Assembly: GCF_032854445.1 (NCBI RefSeq)
Contig: NC_088295.1
Location: 76,660,028 to 76,724,027, forward strand
Direction: 5' to 3'
DNA length: 64,000 nt
DNA from: Liolophura sinensis
Lineage: Eukaryota > Mollusca > Polyplacophora > Chitonida > Chitonidae
Positions 36,601-45,360 of this stretch are shown in pieces. Position numbers and translations under genes: made by a program. Every line of letters starts with the position of its first letter. Within the stretch, counting starts at the first letter, position 1. The notes under the pieces are model-generated. The model ran no database searches, had not been told where the DNA came from, and saw nothing but the letters and a program-made list of their open reading frames with translations.

Positions 36601-39524
36601 CATGGATATGCAGTGATCACTAATTTAATTTTCAATGACATGAACTAAACTTGCAGATCTCCATATATTTCTCATGTACATATAACTTAACATGTGCTAT
36701 AATCCTTGTGAATACGCATCAAAGGCGCCCTATCTGTATTTTTATAACAATACCACTGAACATGTGAAGGCATGTAACTGACATAAACAAAAGTCATTGA
36801 ACGATTGATTTGACATTGGTATTGTCAGAAAATTCCAAACCACATGCCGAGAGGGCACAAAATGTTTCTTTTGTGTCTGATGTTGGGTCGATGAATGGAC
36901 GATATTGTAGGTTACAGTATAATAAGAATTAGAATGGTTAAGTTAGTACATTGTTATTATGTTTCGTATACTCCTGCGCTATGCTGATTTTTTCGAAGAA
37001 TTGGCTGTAGTGTTGTGTAAAATGTGGACAGCGACATTTTCTCACAAATGTCACATACGCGTGCTCTTAGCGTTGAGGGAGTGAACTATCAATAACCAAA
37101 TCAGACTAGACGTGGACTCGTTCTGGAACAGAGAATTTCCAACATTTCAACGCTCACATTGTTCTCAGCACTATGGTGGTAATACGTGTTTGTGGTGTTC
37201 TCTTCTGTGGTCCTCTTTGAAGTTCCCTGGAGACTACATTCCTTCCAGCGGTATCACATATATCAGTGGAAACGTTTGGTTGTATAATTTGCCAAAGGTC
37301 GGTAGTTTACTACGGGTGATGGGGACTTCCTTCGCTTATAATTAATACAATAGCTACCAAAAATTCCAGAACGTGACGTTTAACGACAATAAAAATACAT
37401 TAAACCTTGCTGTTATATTATTAGTTACATGATGACCTTCCGGGGGTGTACGGGTAAGTTCACATTTTGAATTTAGCACTATAAAGAGCATTTTGGAGAC
37501 GTAATAGCGAGAAAAATTAGCGCTAACCAGGCCAGACCGACTGCTTACCCGGAGCTGTCTCCATTTGTAATCCGTGTCTGTATTGACGTTTACAGCCTTC
37601 TCACGTCGAAAGAAAGCTGTAATTTTCTATTAATATTATTGTTCACTGACTGTATCGTACAGTTATTAAACGTCGGAGCTTTTCATATGTTTCTGTCATT
37701 GGCAGCGGAGCTACGCCATCATAGTCACTAATTAGCTGATTTAGGTCAGTCAAGGTCAGTATAAGTGCTAATCAAATGGAGCGCGCGAAGATGTGACGAC
37801 AGAATACTGTGATGTGTGTGCTTCTGACGACTTTGATTTCGGAAGACAAGATGTCGATTTGGATAACGACGCGGATTGTACAGTACGTTGGAGATGAAAT
37901 CTCAGCACTCAATACTCAGTCTTTGCCCATGTCAAATTTCCCTCGTTCACGATCAACACTGTGGTATTGTGATCAACAAGCAGGGGCGAAACTGATTGAT
38001 TTGGGTCCGGACACAGCTTCTGGACGGTGATTTAACTACTTGTAGGAATGATGAAGACATTCAAAGGATAAAGGTTTTTGCAGCCCCTCCTGTGTTTAGG
38101 CCTCAAACTAAGGCAAACGTTTCTTAGGACTTTACCCGACCTTTCTGGAGTTCAGCTGTCCTCTTCATCATGGTAGAAACAGTAATTATTGTAATATACT
38201 CGTTAGATTTTTTTCGTATTTCCGGAATAACATTTGCCCATTAAGCCACATTCTTTTTATTAGTACGACACAAAAAAAATCCTTTTTTCCGACGTCAGTC
38301 GCTAAAAAGACAGACGACAAAAACGTTACTTTTCTTCAAGAAAAATTATCTCTCTTTTTGTTTACATTTTGCATCAATGCGTGTCGATTCGACTCCGGGG
38401 ATATATCGCGTGAGGCCTTCACTACAGGGGTATATGGAAACTTATGTACCTCACGTAATCCCGTCATATTCGGTCTAGTATGTTTGGCATTTTAACCAAT
38501 CAAATCAACAGAATTTTACCCGAATGGTGATAAATACTGATAAATGAGAGGATCTGGGAAAATGTATATATATATTATGGGCTAATATCCTGCATACAGA
38601 AAAAATATCATACATGTAGCTCCTAATTAAGTTATTCATTGAACTTTTTCCCGAAGCAGGCTAAGACTTAAGTCAAGTTAAGTCTTAACTTTAAATTTTT
38701 TTATTTATTTTTTTATTTGATTGATGTTGTACGCCACACTCAAGAATATTTCACTTATACAACGGCGACCAGTATTGCGGTGGGAGGGAACTGGGCAGAG
38801 TCCTGGAGAAACCCACAACCATCCGCACGTTTCTGGCAGATATTCCCACTTACGGCGGGCGAGGAAGCCAGCATGAGCTGGATTTGAACTCACAGTGACC
38901 GCATTGTTGAAAGGCTCCTTGGTCACCGCTCTGCGTTGGCACTTCGGCCACCCTCTTAATTAATATAGACATACCAAAAAAATTCACTTCGAGTAATAGT
39001 GAATCAGAATACGTAAGGTTCAGTTCTTGTAATAGTGAGCCAGTATATATAATGAAATAGGTAATAATGAGCCTTCATACGTAATGTACAGTTCATATGT
39101 AGTGGGAGGGGGGGGGGGGTTATATGTAATGCACAGCTTATATAATAACGAACCAGCATAAGTTCAGAGTAATGTAATATTGAGCCAGAATACGTAATGT
39201 ACAGTTCATGCAATAGTGAACAAGAATATGTAACGTACAGCTTATGTAATAGTGAGACAGTATATATGATGTAACAGGTAACAGTAAGCTGTTATAGGTA
39301 ATGTACAGTTCATATAACAATGATCCAGCATACGGCTGGGATAGCATGGATCTGGCGGTAAATCCTAAACGGGAATATAATATAAAGACTTCAGCATAAA
39401 GAGTAAAAACAGAACAGTTTATATGGTTAATAAAATTTTAAAATCGATATCTTGTCTAAACCTTACCTTGTGCAATGGTAAGTTGAACTGACAACAAAGT
39501 CACAATCACCAGGACTCTCACCAT
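13505..39524 (-). CDS. Gene B: protein bark beetle-like giant mosaic protein (discoidin, parallel beta-helix, SRCR, EGF, mucin linker), 23 exons
   Basis: Coding exons, 5' to 3': 39467-39524, 32901-33008, 32100-32384, 31034-31165, 30322-30460, 29865-29978, 28335-29687, 27583-27675, 25616-27394, 25119-25217, 23485-24799, 23087-23160, 22651-22737, 22307-22463, 21769-21977, 19881-21473, 18724-18822, 17084-18422, 16686-16759, 16250-16336, 15906-16062, 15369-15577, 13505-15066. They total 11,122 nt, one more than a multiple of three because of one extra base in exon 2; about 3,706 residues. Order: signal peptide, discoidin domain, then six modules each made of a cap (LTIEAGV-type), a short W-G-[IV]-x-F exon and a long parallel beta-helix. 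SRCR domains sit in modules 4 and 6, EGF repeats end modules 2, 4 and 6, and a Thr/Pro linker follows module 2. SRCR plus PbH1 plus W-G-I-x-F modules are the hallmark of bark beetle/Anakonda, a septate-junction corner protein in insects. The C-terminus is hydrophobic with no cytoplasmic tail, unlike the insect protein, so a GPI anchor is possible. Confidence 0.78.
15369..15577 (-). CDS. Gene B exon 22: second half of SRCR domain (cassette copy 1)
   Basis: 209 nt, phase 2 to 1. It differs from exon 15 by a few residues (EFFSSN versus EFVSSN, VNRTLC versus VNTTLC). Donor gtaagt after GATT. Confidence 0.88.
15906..16062 (-). CDS. Gene B exon 21: first half of SRCR domain (cassette copy 1)
   Basis: 157 nt, phase 1 to 2. 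Same protein as exon 14 apart from rare differences. The donor is the canonical CAG/GTGAGT. Confidence 0.86.
16250..16336 (-). CDS. Gene B exon 20: W-R-G-V-Y-F exon (cassette copy 1)
   Basis: 87 nt, phase 1 to 1, donor gtaagt. LVPESNAWRGVYFKR; counterpart of exon 13. Confidence 0.83.
16686..16759 (-). CDS. Gene B exon 19: cap exon (cassette copy 1)
   Basis: 74 nt, phase 2 to 1. Same cap motif (GGSLTIQPGVTLQFP) and splice sites as exon 12. Confidence 0.83.
17084..18422 (-). CDS. Gene B exon 18: beta-helix module 5 (cassette copy 1)
   Basis: 1,339 nt, phase 1 to 2, acceptor gaaatttctag, donor gtgagt. It is 24 nt longer at its 5' end than exon 11 (VRRDVTSGG before PLSQMQ), suggesting a shifted acceptor. 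The rest is nearly identical to exon 11 from about 18165 downward. Confidence 0.83.
18617..18660 (-). mobile_element. SINE tail remnant
   Basis: TTTATTTATTTATTTGATTG followed by a diverged GGCGTTACGTTATCCTC, within the intron between exons 17 and 18. Not present at the paralogous position. Confidence 0.6.
18724..18822 (-). CDS. Gene B exon 17: W-G-G-V-R-F linker exon (cassette copy 1)
   Basis: 99 nt, phase 1 to 1, acceptor ctttttgcag, donor gtaaga. RLMIMGNATHPVKFLPEREG then WGGVRFEQAAG. Counterpart of exon 10. Confidence 0.8.
19260..19400 (-). mobile_element. Partial SINE in intron between gene B exons 16 and 17
   Basis: CGGCCGGAGAGAAAGCCAGC and AGCTGGACTTGAACTC up to GCACTAGCGCGCTAACC: head and body in reverse orientation. 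A GTTTAACGTCGC-type motif at about 18958-18972 may be a piece of another SINE. Confidence 0.83.
19497..19759 (+). mobile_element. Full-length SINE in intron between gene B exons 16 and 17
   Basis: The head CTTCCGTGGCTAAGTCGGTT runs through the body to an AATAAATAAATAAA tail. It is flanked by TTTAAAAC at 19486-19493 and 19760-19767, a likely target-site duplication. Opposite orientation to the partial copy 100 bp away. Confidence 0.9.
19881..21473 (-). CDS. Gene B exon 16: beta-helix module 4, three EGFs and cap (cassette copy 2)
   Basis: 1,593 nt, phase 1 to 1, acceptor tactgtttccag, donor gtaagt. Beta-helix coils (GNNGIHIQSKFGLV, GNTMNNNTFG), then three tandem EGF-like units at about 20045-20365 (the first two contain SGWTGTEC and TGWSGPAC), then the cap SPYKVISDIRVPVDGSLTMQ leading to exon 17. 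It is an internal counterpart of the terminal exon 23, which instead ends in a hydrophobic tail. Confidence 0.88.
21769..21977 (-). CDS. Gene B exon 15: second half of SRCR domain (cassette copy 2)
   Basis: 209 nt, phase 2 to 1, acceptor tttttctgcag, donor gtaagt. GSGPIWLSGLQCLGTENSLL, ECPHDD, LCTHAEDVIVSCYGG matches the SRCR C-terminal pattern (GSGPIWL..v.C.G.E..L..C ... C.H.EDv.v.C). Confidence 0.88.
22305..22308 (-). other. Non-canonical GC splice donor of gene B exon 14
   Basis: The plus strand reads ACTCGCCTGT, giving CAG/GCGAGT on the minus strand. The paralogous site at 15904-15907 is CAG/GTGAGT. The surrounding consensus is good, as is usual for functional GC donors. Confidence 0.75.
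22307..22463 (-). CDS. Gene B exon 14: first half of SRCR domain (cassette copy 2), GC donor
   Basis: 157 nt, phase 1 to 2, acceptor ttatgagcag. ANDLRLMDSQYWGSGRVEIL followed by GQYGTICSKDFD and ACRSFGYR is the N-terminal half of an SRCR domain. The donor reads ACAG/GCGAGT, a GC donor; the paralogous exon 21 has GTGAGT. Confidence 0.85.
22651..22737 (-). CDS. Gene B exon 13: W-R-G-V-Y-F exon (cassette copy 2)
   Basis: 87 nt, phase 1 to 1, acceptor cgtttacag, donor gtaagt. SVGSLDGEKARLVPES then TTWRGVYFKR. It differs from exon 20 at TTW versus NAW. Confidence 0.83.
23087..23160 (-). CDS. Gene B exon 12: cap exon (cassette copy 2)
   Basis: 74 nt, phase 2 to 1, acceptor cgtccattcag, donor gtaaat. 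EGGSLTIQPGVTLQFPLNTG is the cap motif. Same length as exon 19. Confidence 0.83.
23485..24799 (-). CDS. Gene B exon 11: beta-helix module 3 (cassette copy 2)
   Basis: 1,315 nt, phase 1 to 2, acceptor gtctttacag, donor gtgagt. Beta-helix coils such as SRCVISKSKRGILVNKRPAG and GNSFTNSQVF. Downstream of about 24565 it is nearly identical to exon 18. The donor lies 4 nt before an in-frame TGA, so splicing here is needed to continue the protein. Confidence 0.87.
25119..25217 (-). CDS. Gene B exon 10: W-T-G-V-R-F linker exon (cassette copy 2)
   Basis: 99 nt, phase 1 to 1, acceptor atttttacag, donor gtgggt. GKITILGNTSHPVKFLPTIA then WTGVRFEQ. It matches exon 17 in length and sequence but only at about two-thirds of residues, so it lies outside the homogenised tract. 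Confidence 0.8.
25616..27394 (-). CDS. Gene B exon 9: beta-helix module 2, one EGF, Thr/Pro mucin linker, cap
   Basis: 593 codons, phase 1 to 1, acceptor tgctttcag, donor gtaagt. It holds beta-helix coils, then an EGF-like unit (C.GVENCSSSGTC.GPDEC.C) at about 26065-26170. A Thr-rich mucin linker follows at about 25795-26060, with four TTTPPTTTRxPTT-type repeats. It closes with the cap SPYTVTSDILV...GSLTIEAGVELHF. The linker is probably a heavily O-glycosylated, extended stalk. Confidence 0.87.
25795..26060 (-). repeat. Coding minisatellite for Thr/Pro mucin linker
   Basis: About four copies of a roughly 54-bp coding unit (TTTPPTTTRTPTT type) inside exon 9. The antisense reading gives a false Val/Gly-rich ORF. 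Confidence 0.88.
27583..27675 (-). CDS. Gene B exon 8: W-x-G-F linker exon
   Basis: 93 nt, phase 1 to 1, acceptor ttgatttacag, donor gtaagt. It encodes GIITFGNAVAGSWTGFYITG, the second copy of the short signature exon. Confidence 0.8.
27808..28056 (+). mobile_element. SINE in intron between gene B exons 7 and 8
   Basis: Diverged head (CCGAAGGGGCTAGCACGCC), B-box-like GAGTTCAAGTCC, and the tail GGCGTAAAACACCAATCAAA plus (TAAA)n. Confidence 0.88.
28335..29687 (-). CDS. Gene B exon 7: parallel beta-helix module 1
   Basis: 451 codons, phase 1 to 1, acceptor ctgtttgtag, donor gtaggt. There are many PbH1-type coils, each with a hydrophobic strand followed by N-x-F/I (for example NNKFIRNGV, DNTFTGNGRG, RRNTFSGSSG). 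It ends with a cap, WIPPGVTLTIERNCTLLF. Parallel beta-helices form long extracellular rods or bind carbohydrate; no catalytic site can be assigned. Confidence 0.87.
29865..29978 (-). CDS. Gene B exon 6: W-G-x-L linker exon
   Basis: 114 nt, phase 1 to 1, acceptor cttttattatag, donor gtaagt. It encodes GQLEKRILFTGYKM...SSFGWRGLLVHD, the first of six variants of the short exon holding the W-G-[IV]-x-F signature before a long beta-helix exon. Confidence 0.8.
30322..30460 (-). CDS. Gene B exon 5: first beta-helix cap motif
   Basis: Acceptor tttcacttacag, donor gtattt. SPYYVMENIEIESGATLTIE then AGVRVVF is the cap that precedes every beta-helix module in this gene. Phase 0 in, phase 1 out, so module exons from here on are mostly class 1. 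Confidence 0.83.
31034..31165 (-). CDS. Gene B exon 4: C-terminal end of discoidin domain
   Basis: 44 codons, phase 0 to 0, acceptor tacccttcag, donor gtatga. ARYVVVNPVEW and LELYGC match the closing strands of discoidin domains (RYIRV.P..W ... R.ELYGC). The exon continues into a linker, DPPYSPAFTEVRDPIQ. Confidence 0.85.
32100..32384 (-). CDS. Gene B exon 3: central discoidin domain
   Basis: 95 codons, phase 0 to 0, acceptor ctgaaggcag, donor gtactg. It reads NPVGWYLSKSEGKDYIQVDL and then KIGLYASG and FRLFYSADGVQWHGYTTAG, matching the discoidin core (GW...YIQVDLG..., then Y...YS.DG..W). Such domains bind phospholipid, glycan or matrix ligands; the ligand here is unknown. Confidence 0.85.
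32901..33008 (-). CDS. Gene B exon 2: N-terminal part of F5/8 type C (discoidin) domain, with a frame break
   Basis: Acceptor tttcctcag, donor gtaagt. The first part reads C-x6-LGMASGAITDQQIT, the typical discoidin start. Near 32930-32943 the homology moves to the next frame (NSPVLTYGPAS), which then joins exon 3 in phase 0 as required. One surplus base, for example the A opposite 32937, explains both. This is a frameshift in this allele, an assembly error, or an unrecognised extra exon. Confidence 0.6.
33284..33386 (-). mobile_element. SINE head fragment
   Basis: AGGCAGCATGAGTTGGATTT through GCGCTGGCACGTTAACTAAC to CCACG; only the tRNA-related end is left. Confidence 0.72.
33580..33669 (+). 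mobile_element. SINE tail fragment with (TAAA)n
   Basis: GTCGTATGTGAAATACTCTT, then CCTAAAACACCAATCAAA, then (TAAA)n to 33669. Confidence 0.82.
35255..35435 (+). mobile_element. Diverged SINE fragment
   Basis: GGGTTCAAGACCAGCTTATG ... CTGTGGATGGTCGTGGG ... CGTATAAGTGAAAT: body recognisable, ends lost. Confidence 0.78.
38699..38953 (-). mobile_element. SINE in gene B intron 1
   Basis: TTTATTTATTT tail, TCAAGAATATTTCACTTATA, AGCTGGATTTGAACTCACAG and a head ending near GGCCACC; almost full length. Confidence 0.88.
38990..39335. repeat. Imperfect minisatellite next to gene B exon 1
   Basis: Repeated GTAATGTACAGTTCATGTAA and GTGAGCCAGTATATATAATG blocks of about 45-50 bp, with a G-run at 39105-39118. 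Confidence 0.7.
39467..39524 (-). CDS. Gene B exon 1: signal peptide
   Basis: The ATG at 39522-39524 opens MVRVLVIVTLLSVQLTIAQ, a classic signal peptide with hydrophobic core and AxA-like end. The donor AAG/gtaagg leaves phase 1, which joins exon 2 to give glutamate before a cysteine. A 6.5-kb intron follows. Assignment to gene B is inferred from phase and strand. Confidence 0.65.
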
Positions 39525-42057
39525 GATTCGCCACAATTGTGATACCCTGTCCATGGTGTGTGGACGATTCATATCCTCCTGGTACAATCTCGCCCAGACA
39601 AACTTGTAGGTGATCAATCACTTGTACTGTGCATTTGATGATATGGAATCCAACTAAAACTGCACCAACTGCGCAAAACAGCAATAAATAGCAAATCGGT
39701 GAAAGATGCCTTCACTCGGGTTAGTCGTTTCACTTTGTAAGTACTAAGCTGTATGTCACCTTTGCATGTTGGCTTGTAGATCCTAATTTTCTATATAAGG
39801 TCACACGTCGAAAATAATTGTGTAGTGGATGTATCGAAGGTTTTACGACATCGTAGACCACCTGATATCAGAGCGTGTGTGATAAGTCAGCGGGCGTGGC
39901 ACAGAAGCCATGTGCGTGGGCATACTATTGGAAGGAAGAATTACAGATTTAACGGGGATCTACAGCTCCCGCTGCAATACCTGACAATCTGCTTAACACG
40001 TTCATTGTGCCCATTCCATAAGGCGCTAATTATTTCTTCAACGTTAAAACAGGTGTATGGTTAATTAAGCCTTGCAAAATAAAGTTCAGTAGACAAAAAC
40101 ATTCAGATAATCTTAAAATCTAGTGCCACTTTTGGAGCAGCGTGCTCTGACTTGCCTTAACCAACAATGGCAGGTAGAGTGTAAGTGTTTTATAAGCCCG
40201 ACCCTAATCTCATGGGCACCCTTGCTTCTAACAAAATGTAGGTGTTCTAAACCCACCCTCACCCTTCCGCCTGACTGTTCCAAACTCGTACGGGTATTAA
40301 CCGTACAAAATAGTCATAACTCTTCTGTGTAGACTATAGATATATCCGAAGAGTTATTGGTGGAAAAACTGGAAAATTTGATATAGCTTCATTCACTTTA
40401 TTTGTTTCAGTGGTCTTTCTCTCTATACTCACGCATTTTTTTTACTTAAGTGAGATTTTTATGTGTGGAGGAAACCAGAGTGCAGAGAATGCCTGAGACT
40501 TTAAATTTATGTTTAGAGATCGGTATACCTCAACAAAATTTTCCTGCAATTCTACCACAGAAATGTCGTTGGCAGATAGCCTAGTGCCTCAGGGCCGGTC
40601 TGGGGGACAACCGGTGTGACGTTCCACGCCTATTTTACTGCGAGGCAAGTTTTGGCATGCTTTGATTCCTATAAATCCAAGGAACACCCAAAATTATGGG
40701 CTTCATAAAACCAGAATGGCAATATGTATATATGAATCTATCATATCCTATATTACAAGACATTAGCTTTAAATTACTGTAGTTAATAGTGCTTATTACC
40801 TGAATTTGTCTCCAATACGGTGTGGAAGCGGTGAAGTTGTGAGGTGTGTCGCCTCTATTCGTCTGATCACGAACTAAACCTAACGCGTAGCGTCTTGCCC
40901 GACCACAAAAGCTCGCCATTGAAAAGGCCAGGTCAGTGGCTGTGAATGGAGTAAACGAATGAAAGGTGTCTCTTCTCTCACACAATGAACTCTGTAAAGG
41001 GTCATGGTACTGGAATGGAGACGGTACATGTCGACAATATCTCCTGAATGCTGGGTGAATAAGAATAGAAAAATGCGTCGAACCGCCTCGCATGGTTGTG
41101 TGTCTATTTGTATACACCAAAGGGATAGACATTTAAAAGCATGCGGAAAATGTACATTTTTATATATCCATACAAGTGAAAGAAATAAATTGAATAATAA
41201 AGATGTACACCACCACCTAATGCTAGTTTAAGCATAATTCATATATACACCACTTTCAGTAGCCTGTAGCAGTGTTACAGCACGACAAACAAAAATGTTA
41301 AAGTGAATAAAATTCAAGCTCATGCAATAGTTATGATAAGGTAGTGTTTACATTATAATAATTCCTTTTTGGAAAATTGTATGTTTCAATACTTTTTCTG
41401 GCCAACATGCATCTGCCTATAGTTTATGCATGCCACACAAACCATCGTCCGCACAGTTACCCATAGCCAGAATGATTTACATTCGATGTGGATCCTTTTC
41501 TAATCCATATGTACATGAAATGCAGTGCCGTGTAAGGATTATGCTAAATGATCTATTCGTTTTATGTTAAACATTGTATAATATTCTATCATTTTTTTTT
41601 TGTATTTGTCTGACCTACATTTTTCCGTCTCTATATCTTATAGCATGCGCTATATTCAGGAGAGCGTTCTAGAGGCATCCGTGTTTATGAGTTTGCTGTC
41701 ATTACAAATAAAGTGTACATTCTGAAAATATTGGTGTTGTAAACATGTTTCCGATCAAACTATCCAAAATTTTCTTTTATGCTAGTCTATAAACATGAGC
41801 GACGGAGTTGTGAAGCTCGCAATCATTTATTGAAGTCCACTTGTGAGGAGTTTCATCCTAGTTTACCCTGAAAGTGACTTTGTATCGGAAAGTGACTATT
41901 TCTAAGGAAACATACATCGACAGCTCAGCATCATGGACGCCACTGTCAAACCGTCCGCCCTGAGAGGTTACACATTCGCAGGCAGTTGGGGAATAAACCA
42001 CTTATCGGACTGTCATCCGTAGATTCAGGAATTCATCTTAACTGTGGATTCTATATA
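39525..42057. other. Intergenic between genes B and C, first part
   Basis: No firm gene. It presumably holds the gene B promoter. A 165-codon minus-strand ORF at 40635-41132 contains a segment (40800-40957) bounded by plausible splice sites; see findings. Confidence 0.45.
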
Positions 42058-42652
42058 TCGGGTGGGCATAAAAATATGGGCCGTACTTTGATGCTCTATT
42101 GCTCCATTATACGAAACCGTATTGTTCAAACCGTTTCAAACGTTAGACATTCAAATTGCATGATTTTGTTAATACACTGACCAATTTTCTAGGCCATAGC
42201 TTAAGTAGTCTGCACACATGGTTAAAATGAAAACATAGATTTAAAAACGTCCCATTGACCCACATTGCATCACCTGTCAGGTGTTACGAGTAGAGCGCGC
42301 GCTGCACCTGTGTGGCACGGATCAAAAACTAAAAAAATTACTCTTATGGAGATTCGGGACTCAGTCAGCTCATGGAAGAAACGCGCCGTCTACCGAGAAG
42401 ATGGAGGACCAATTGATCACCTTTACAAGTAAAACAAGGCAGAACATCATTTCGAAATGTCCAGAACATGCGTTTGTGACTCAGTTTTGATTTTGGTCCC
42501 ATGAACAGAAATCTTAAAGGATAAAATTGAAATTTGGTCTGTATACTTAGGACATAATGGTTTTTGAGTGTTTGAATTTTTAGAAGCTGACGTAAGAGGG
42601 TTTCAGAGATATTGAGTGTCAAAGTACGGCCCATTTTTTAATGCACACCGGA
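42058..42652. mobile_element. 595-bp non-autonomous DNA element (MITE-like) with ~40-bp inverted ends
   Basis: The left end TCGGGTGGGCATAAAAATAT and the inverse of the right end match over about 38-40 bp, including a perfect ATGGGCCGTACTTTGA. Both sides are flanked by TATA, compatible with a TA target duplication as in Tc1/mariner-type elements. No transposase ORF inside. Confidence 0.75.
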
Positions 42653-45052
42653 TATACTCTAACTAAATCGCCTTTATTATTATTTGTGTTGATGTGTATA
42701 TTATCGGCAGTTGTATTATTTGTCTATGTAGTCAGAATGTATGTATTGAACTTATTCAAGCGTCTTCGTTGTTTCTTTCTGTGATCTTGTGTAAGGCATA
42801 TCTGATCTCAGAGATAAACAAGCCAGTTGTTTCTCATCTTTTCTCTCTGATAGTGGTACCCTTACACTTAATCACACTTTCTTAATTATACCTCTTGATT
42901 AACTAAGATAAAAACTGGTTATTTTTTAAACAACATATTGACCAAATACTGATGACAGTCACATTTATAATGTAAACTTTGAAATATTCTTTTTAGTGCT
43001 TAGAATATAAAAAAAAAGTTTATTCTTTGAGTATTAGGATCTTGCCTGTTGTTTAATGCCTGCAAGGAAATCATTTGTATAGCCATTGAATCTAGACGCT
43101 GCACTGTGTTCAGAAATACATTAATTATTGTTTCCTTTTCTTACAACAAGGGACGGTAATTATTTTCTATGGTGTTTTTTGAGACCGTGTTTCGGTTTTT
43201 TCATTACACTATCATGAAACCACTAAAACCGGTTAACTTAAATTCAACCGGATTAACCCATCAAGTGGTTCACCAGAAATTACTTAACAAAAATTAACTG
43301 TTTTTAAAATTTCCAGTAGACATAGAGGAGAATATTTTACATGTAGTGAAGGAGATAATTTGGCACCCGGTGATTTATACCTGGTACGAACAGGACCTGC
43401 AGTATTACTAGCTATTTCAGCTGCTTTCTATTGTGCGTATAAAGTAATTATAATAACAGTTTTGCTTGGCGCTTTGTATGGTTCTTATTTCATTGTATCA
43501 TTTACGTTGACTTTAAAGAAAAAGAAATCGAAACTTGATAAGTTTGTCTCCCAAAGAGCCCTATCAGAGTTGCAATTTTAGACACAGGCATGTAAGTTCA
43601 AAACCCGGCAAGCTGAGACTCAATTGGATAGGGGCTGACATTTTGACCGACTAGTCTTATAAAGATGTCATTGGTTTATAATCAACTAAAATCTAACAGG
43701 GTCCAGTATATGCCAATGCGTACCCACATTTTATCGTACAAATATACACCCCTCATCCAATATACTCTGTTTTTAAATAAATACCACACTTGGTAAAACT
43801 GTGTCTCTGTGACACAGTTGCATGAACTGTGACTAAAGCCTTCTTTATTCTCTAAACTTCCCGTATTCAGTGAAAAAAAAATTGAAATGTCGTTTTATTT
43901 TCAAGCGCCAGCCATGCATGTTCAATAAGAAACCAACAACCCCCCTCGTGAATGTTTGTCGTGATGTAATGGTGTTTAAAATCCTAGTCCAGAGAAATTA
44001 CATTTTATCAAAAAGTAAAAGTTTGGTATATGATCTTTAAAGTGAGTAGGTAAAAAGCCTGGGTTTTTTTTTTTAATTTTTAATTTTTTAGTGTTTTTGT
44101 CAACTTTGTGGTTTCCCCCTAAACACAAGTCGACATTTGAGTTCATTAGCCATATGTTCAACACTACAGACCAATGACAGACGTGCGAAAAGAAAAATAC
44201 ATCGGCAAGCATGATGGATTGTATAAATCTTGTAAGTAATAAAAGACTTTACTTGAGTCATATTGTAAGTCATATACGAACCAGAGTTGGCTGATGGATC
44301 GCAATTTTGTCAGTGGACAATTAAGTCTTTTTCAAAAGCCATGAGGTAACTCATTGGTGAGAATTAAATTTTTAAATATAGTTTCGCAAAAGACAATCAT
44401 TCAGTGCAAAGGAATACCATTGGTGTTATGATATTGTATGTTCCGTAAGGCGAGTTACTCAGTAAACATATTTTGAATTATGAGTAACCTCACATTGTTT
44501 CATCCCCTCTTGAAACAAAATTACGGTAAAATGGGCGCCCAGCGCGTTTTGAAACTTTAAGTTCACGCTACACGTTCTTTCAAAATTCCTGTTCACTTAA
44601 AACCCGGTCGTCACATGTCAGTGCTCAGTGGTTACAAGGGTATCCACCCCATGTGTTCTCGTCTCCGCACGTAGTTGCCTTCTGTTGTTCAGTTGTCAAC
44701 CTTCTCCTGACTGGAAGACGCTGTGATTTATGTTAGTAGTGTGTATGAGCGTAAGAGCGTGGCACAACGCAATAGTTATAAGTAGTGAAAGCAAACAGCA
44801 ACATAGAGATGTTACAAAACCTGCAATATTATAATTGTATGGTTTCTTTTGGGGGCCCTGCATTCATCCACGAGTTTCGTACACAAATAAAAATAGATAT
44901 ATCAAGACATCGACTTGGCATTTTAACATTTTGTTTACAACCCTATGCTATACGAGGTGAACAGACGTTTATTTTGAAATATGAATCACACAAGGAAACC
45001 TCATTGCAGTGTGTTTCAACTCTTTCAGAAATGATAGTTCACCGCATATTAA
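42653..45052. other. Non-coding, nothing recognised
   Basis: A+T-rich with T-runs. A 73-codon hydrophobic ORF at 43360 lacks a standard ATG and any support. Confidence 0.5.
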
Positions 45053-45360
45053 TGAGTGAGTGCTTGGGGTTTAACGTCTTACTTAAGAATTAACAAGTCG
45101 TGACGAGGAAGGAGTCCTTATCGAGTGCATGGATACGCATCCTTGTTGCAGGACTGATTCCCAACGTTCTTTTATCTAGTGCAACTTCTCTGAGACGACT
45201 TACCGAAAGTCGTCCGGCCCGAGCCATTATACTGATACGGGTGAACCAGTGGCTGAACTCTAAGCGAGGAAGCTATAACTACCTCTTTTAAAGTCTTGGG
45301 TGTCATCCTGGATCTCCCGCCCCGAAGCGGAAACTCTACTAACTTAGCCATCGGGACGGG
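45053..45360 (-). mobile_element. Second SINE family, MetaSINE-like, near full length
   Basis: GAGTGAGTGCTTGGGGTTTA starts the conserved tail domain. CATCCTTGTTGCAGGACTGA and CTGAGACGACTTACCGAAAG follow, and the tRNA-like head (CCCGAAGCGGAAACTCTAC ... GCCATCGGG) lies at the right end, so the element is reversed. Identification as a MetaSINE is from memory. Confidence 0.8.

Larger units (their letters stand above)
33009..39466 (-). other. Large intron 1 of gene B
   Basis: 6.46 kb between the signal-peptide exon and the discoidin exon. It contains SINE pieces, a C-rich tract (about 35868-35890) and an imperfect minisatellite. No extra exon could be supported. Confidence 0.6.

Noticed and set aside
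43360-43581. 73-codon hydrophobic ORF
   Set aside because: Starts at a non-ATG codon and has no supporting context.
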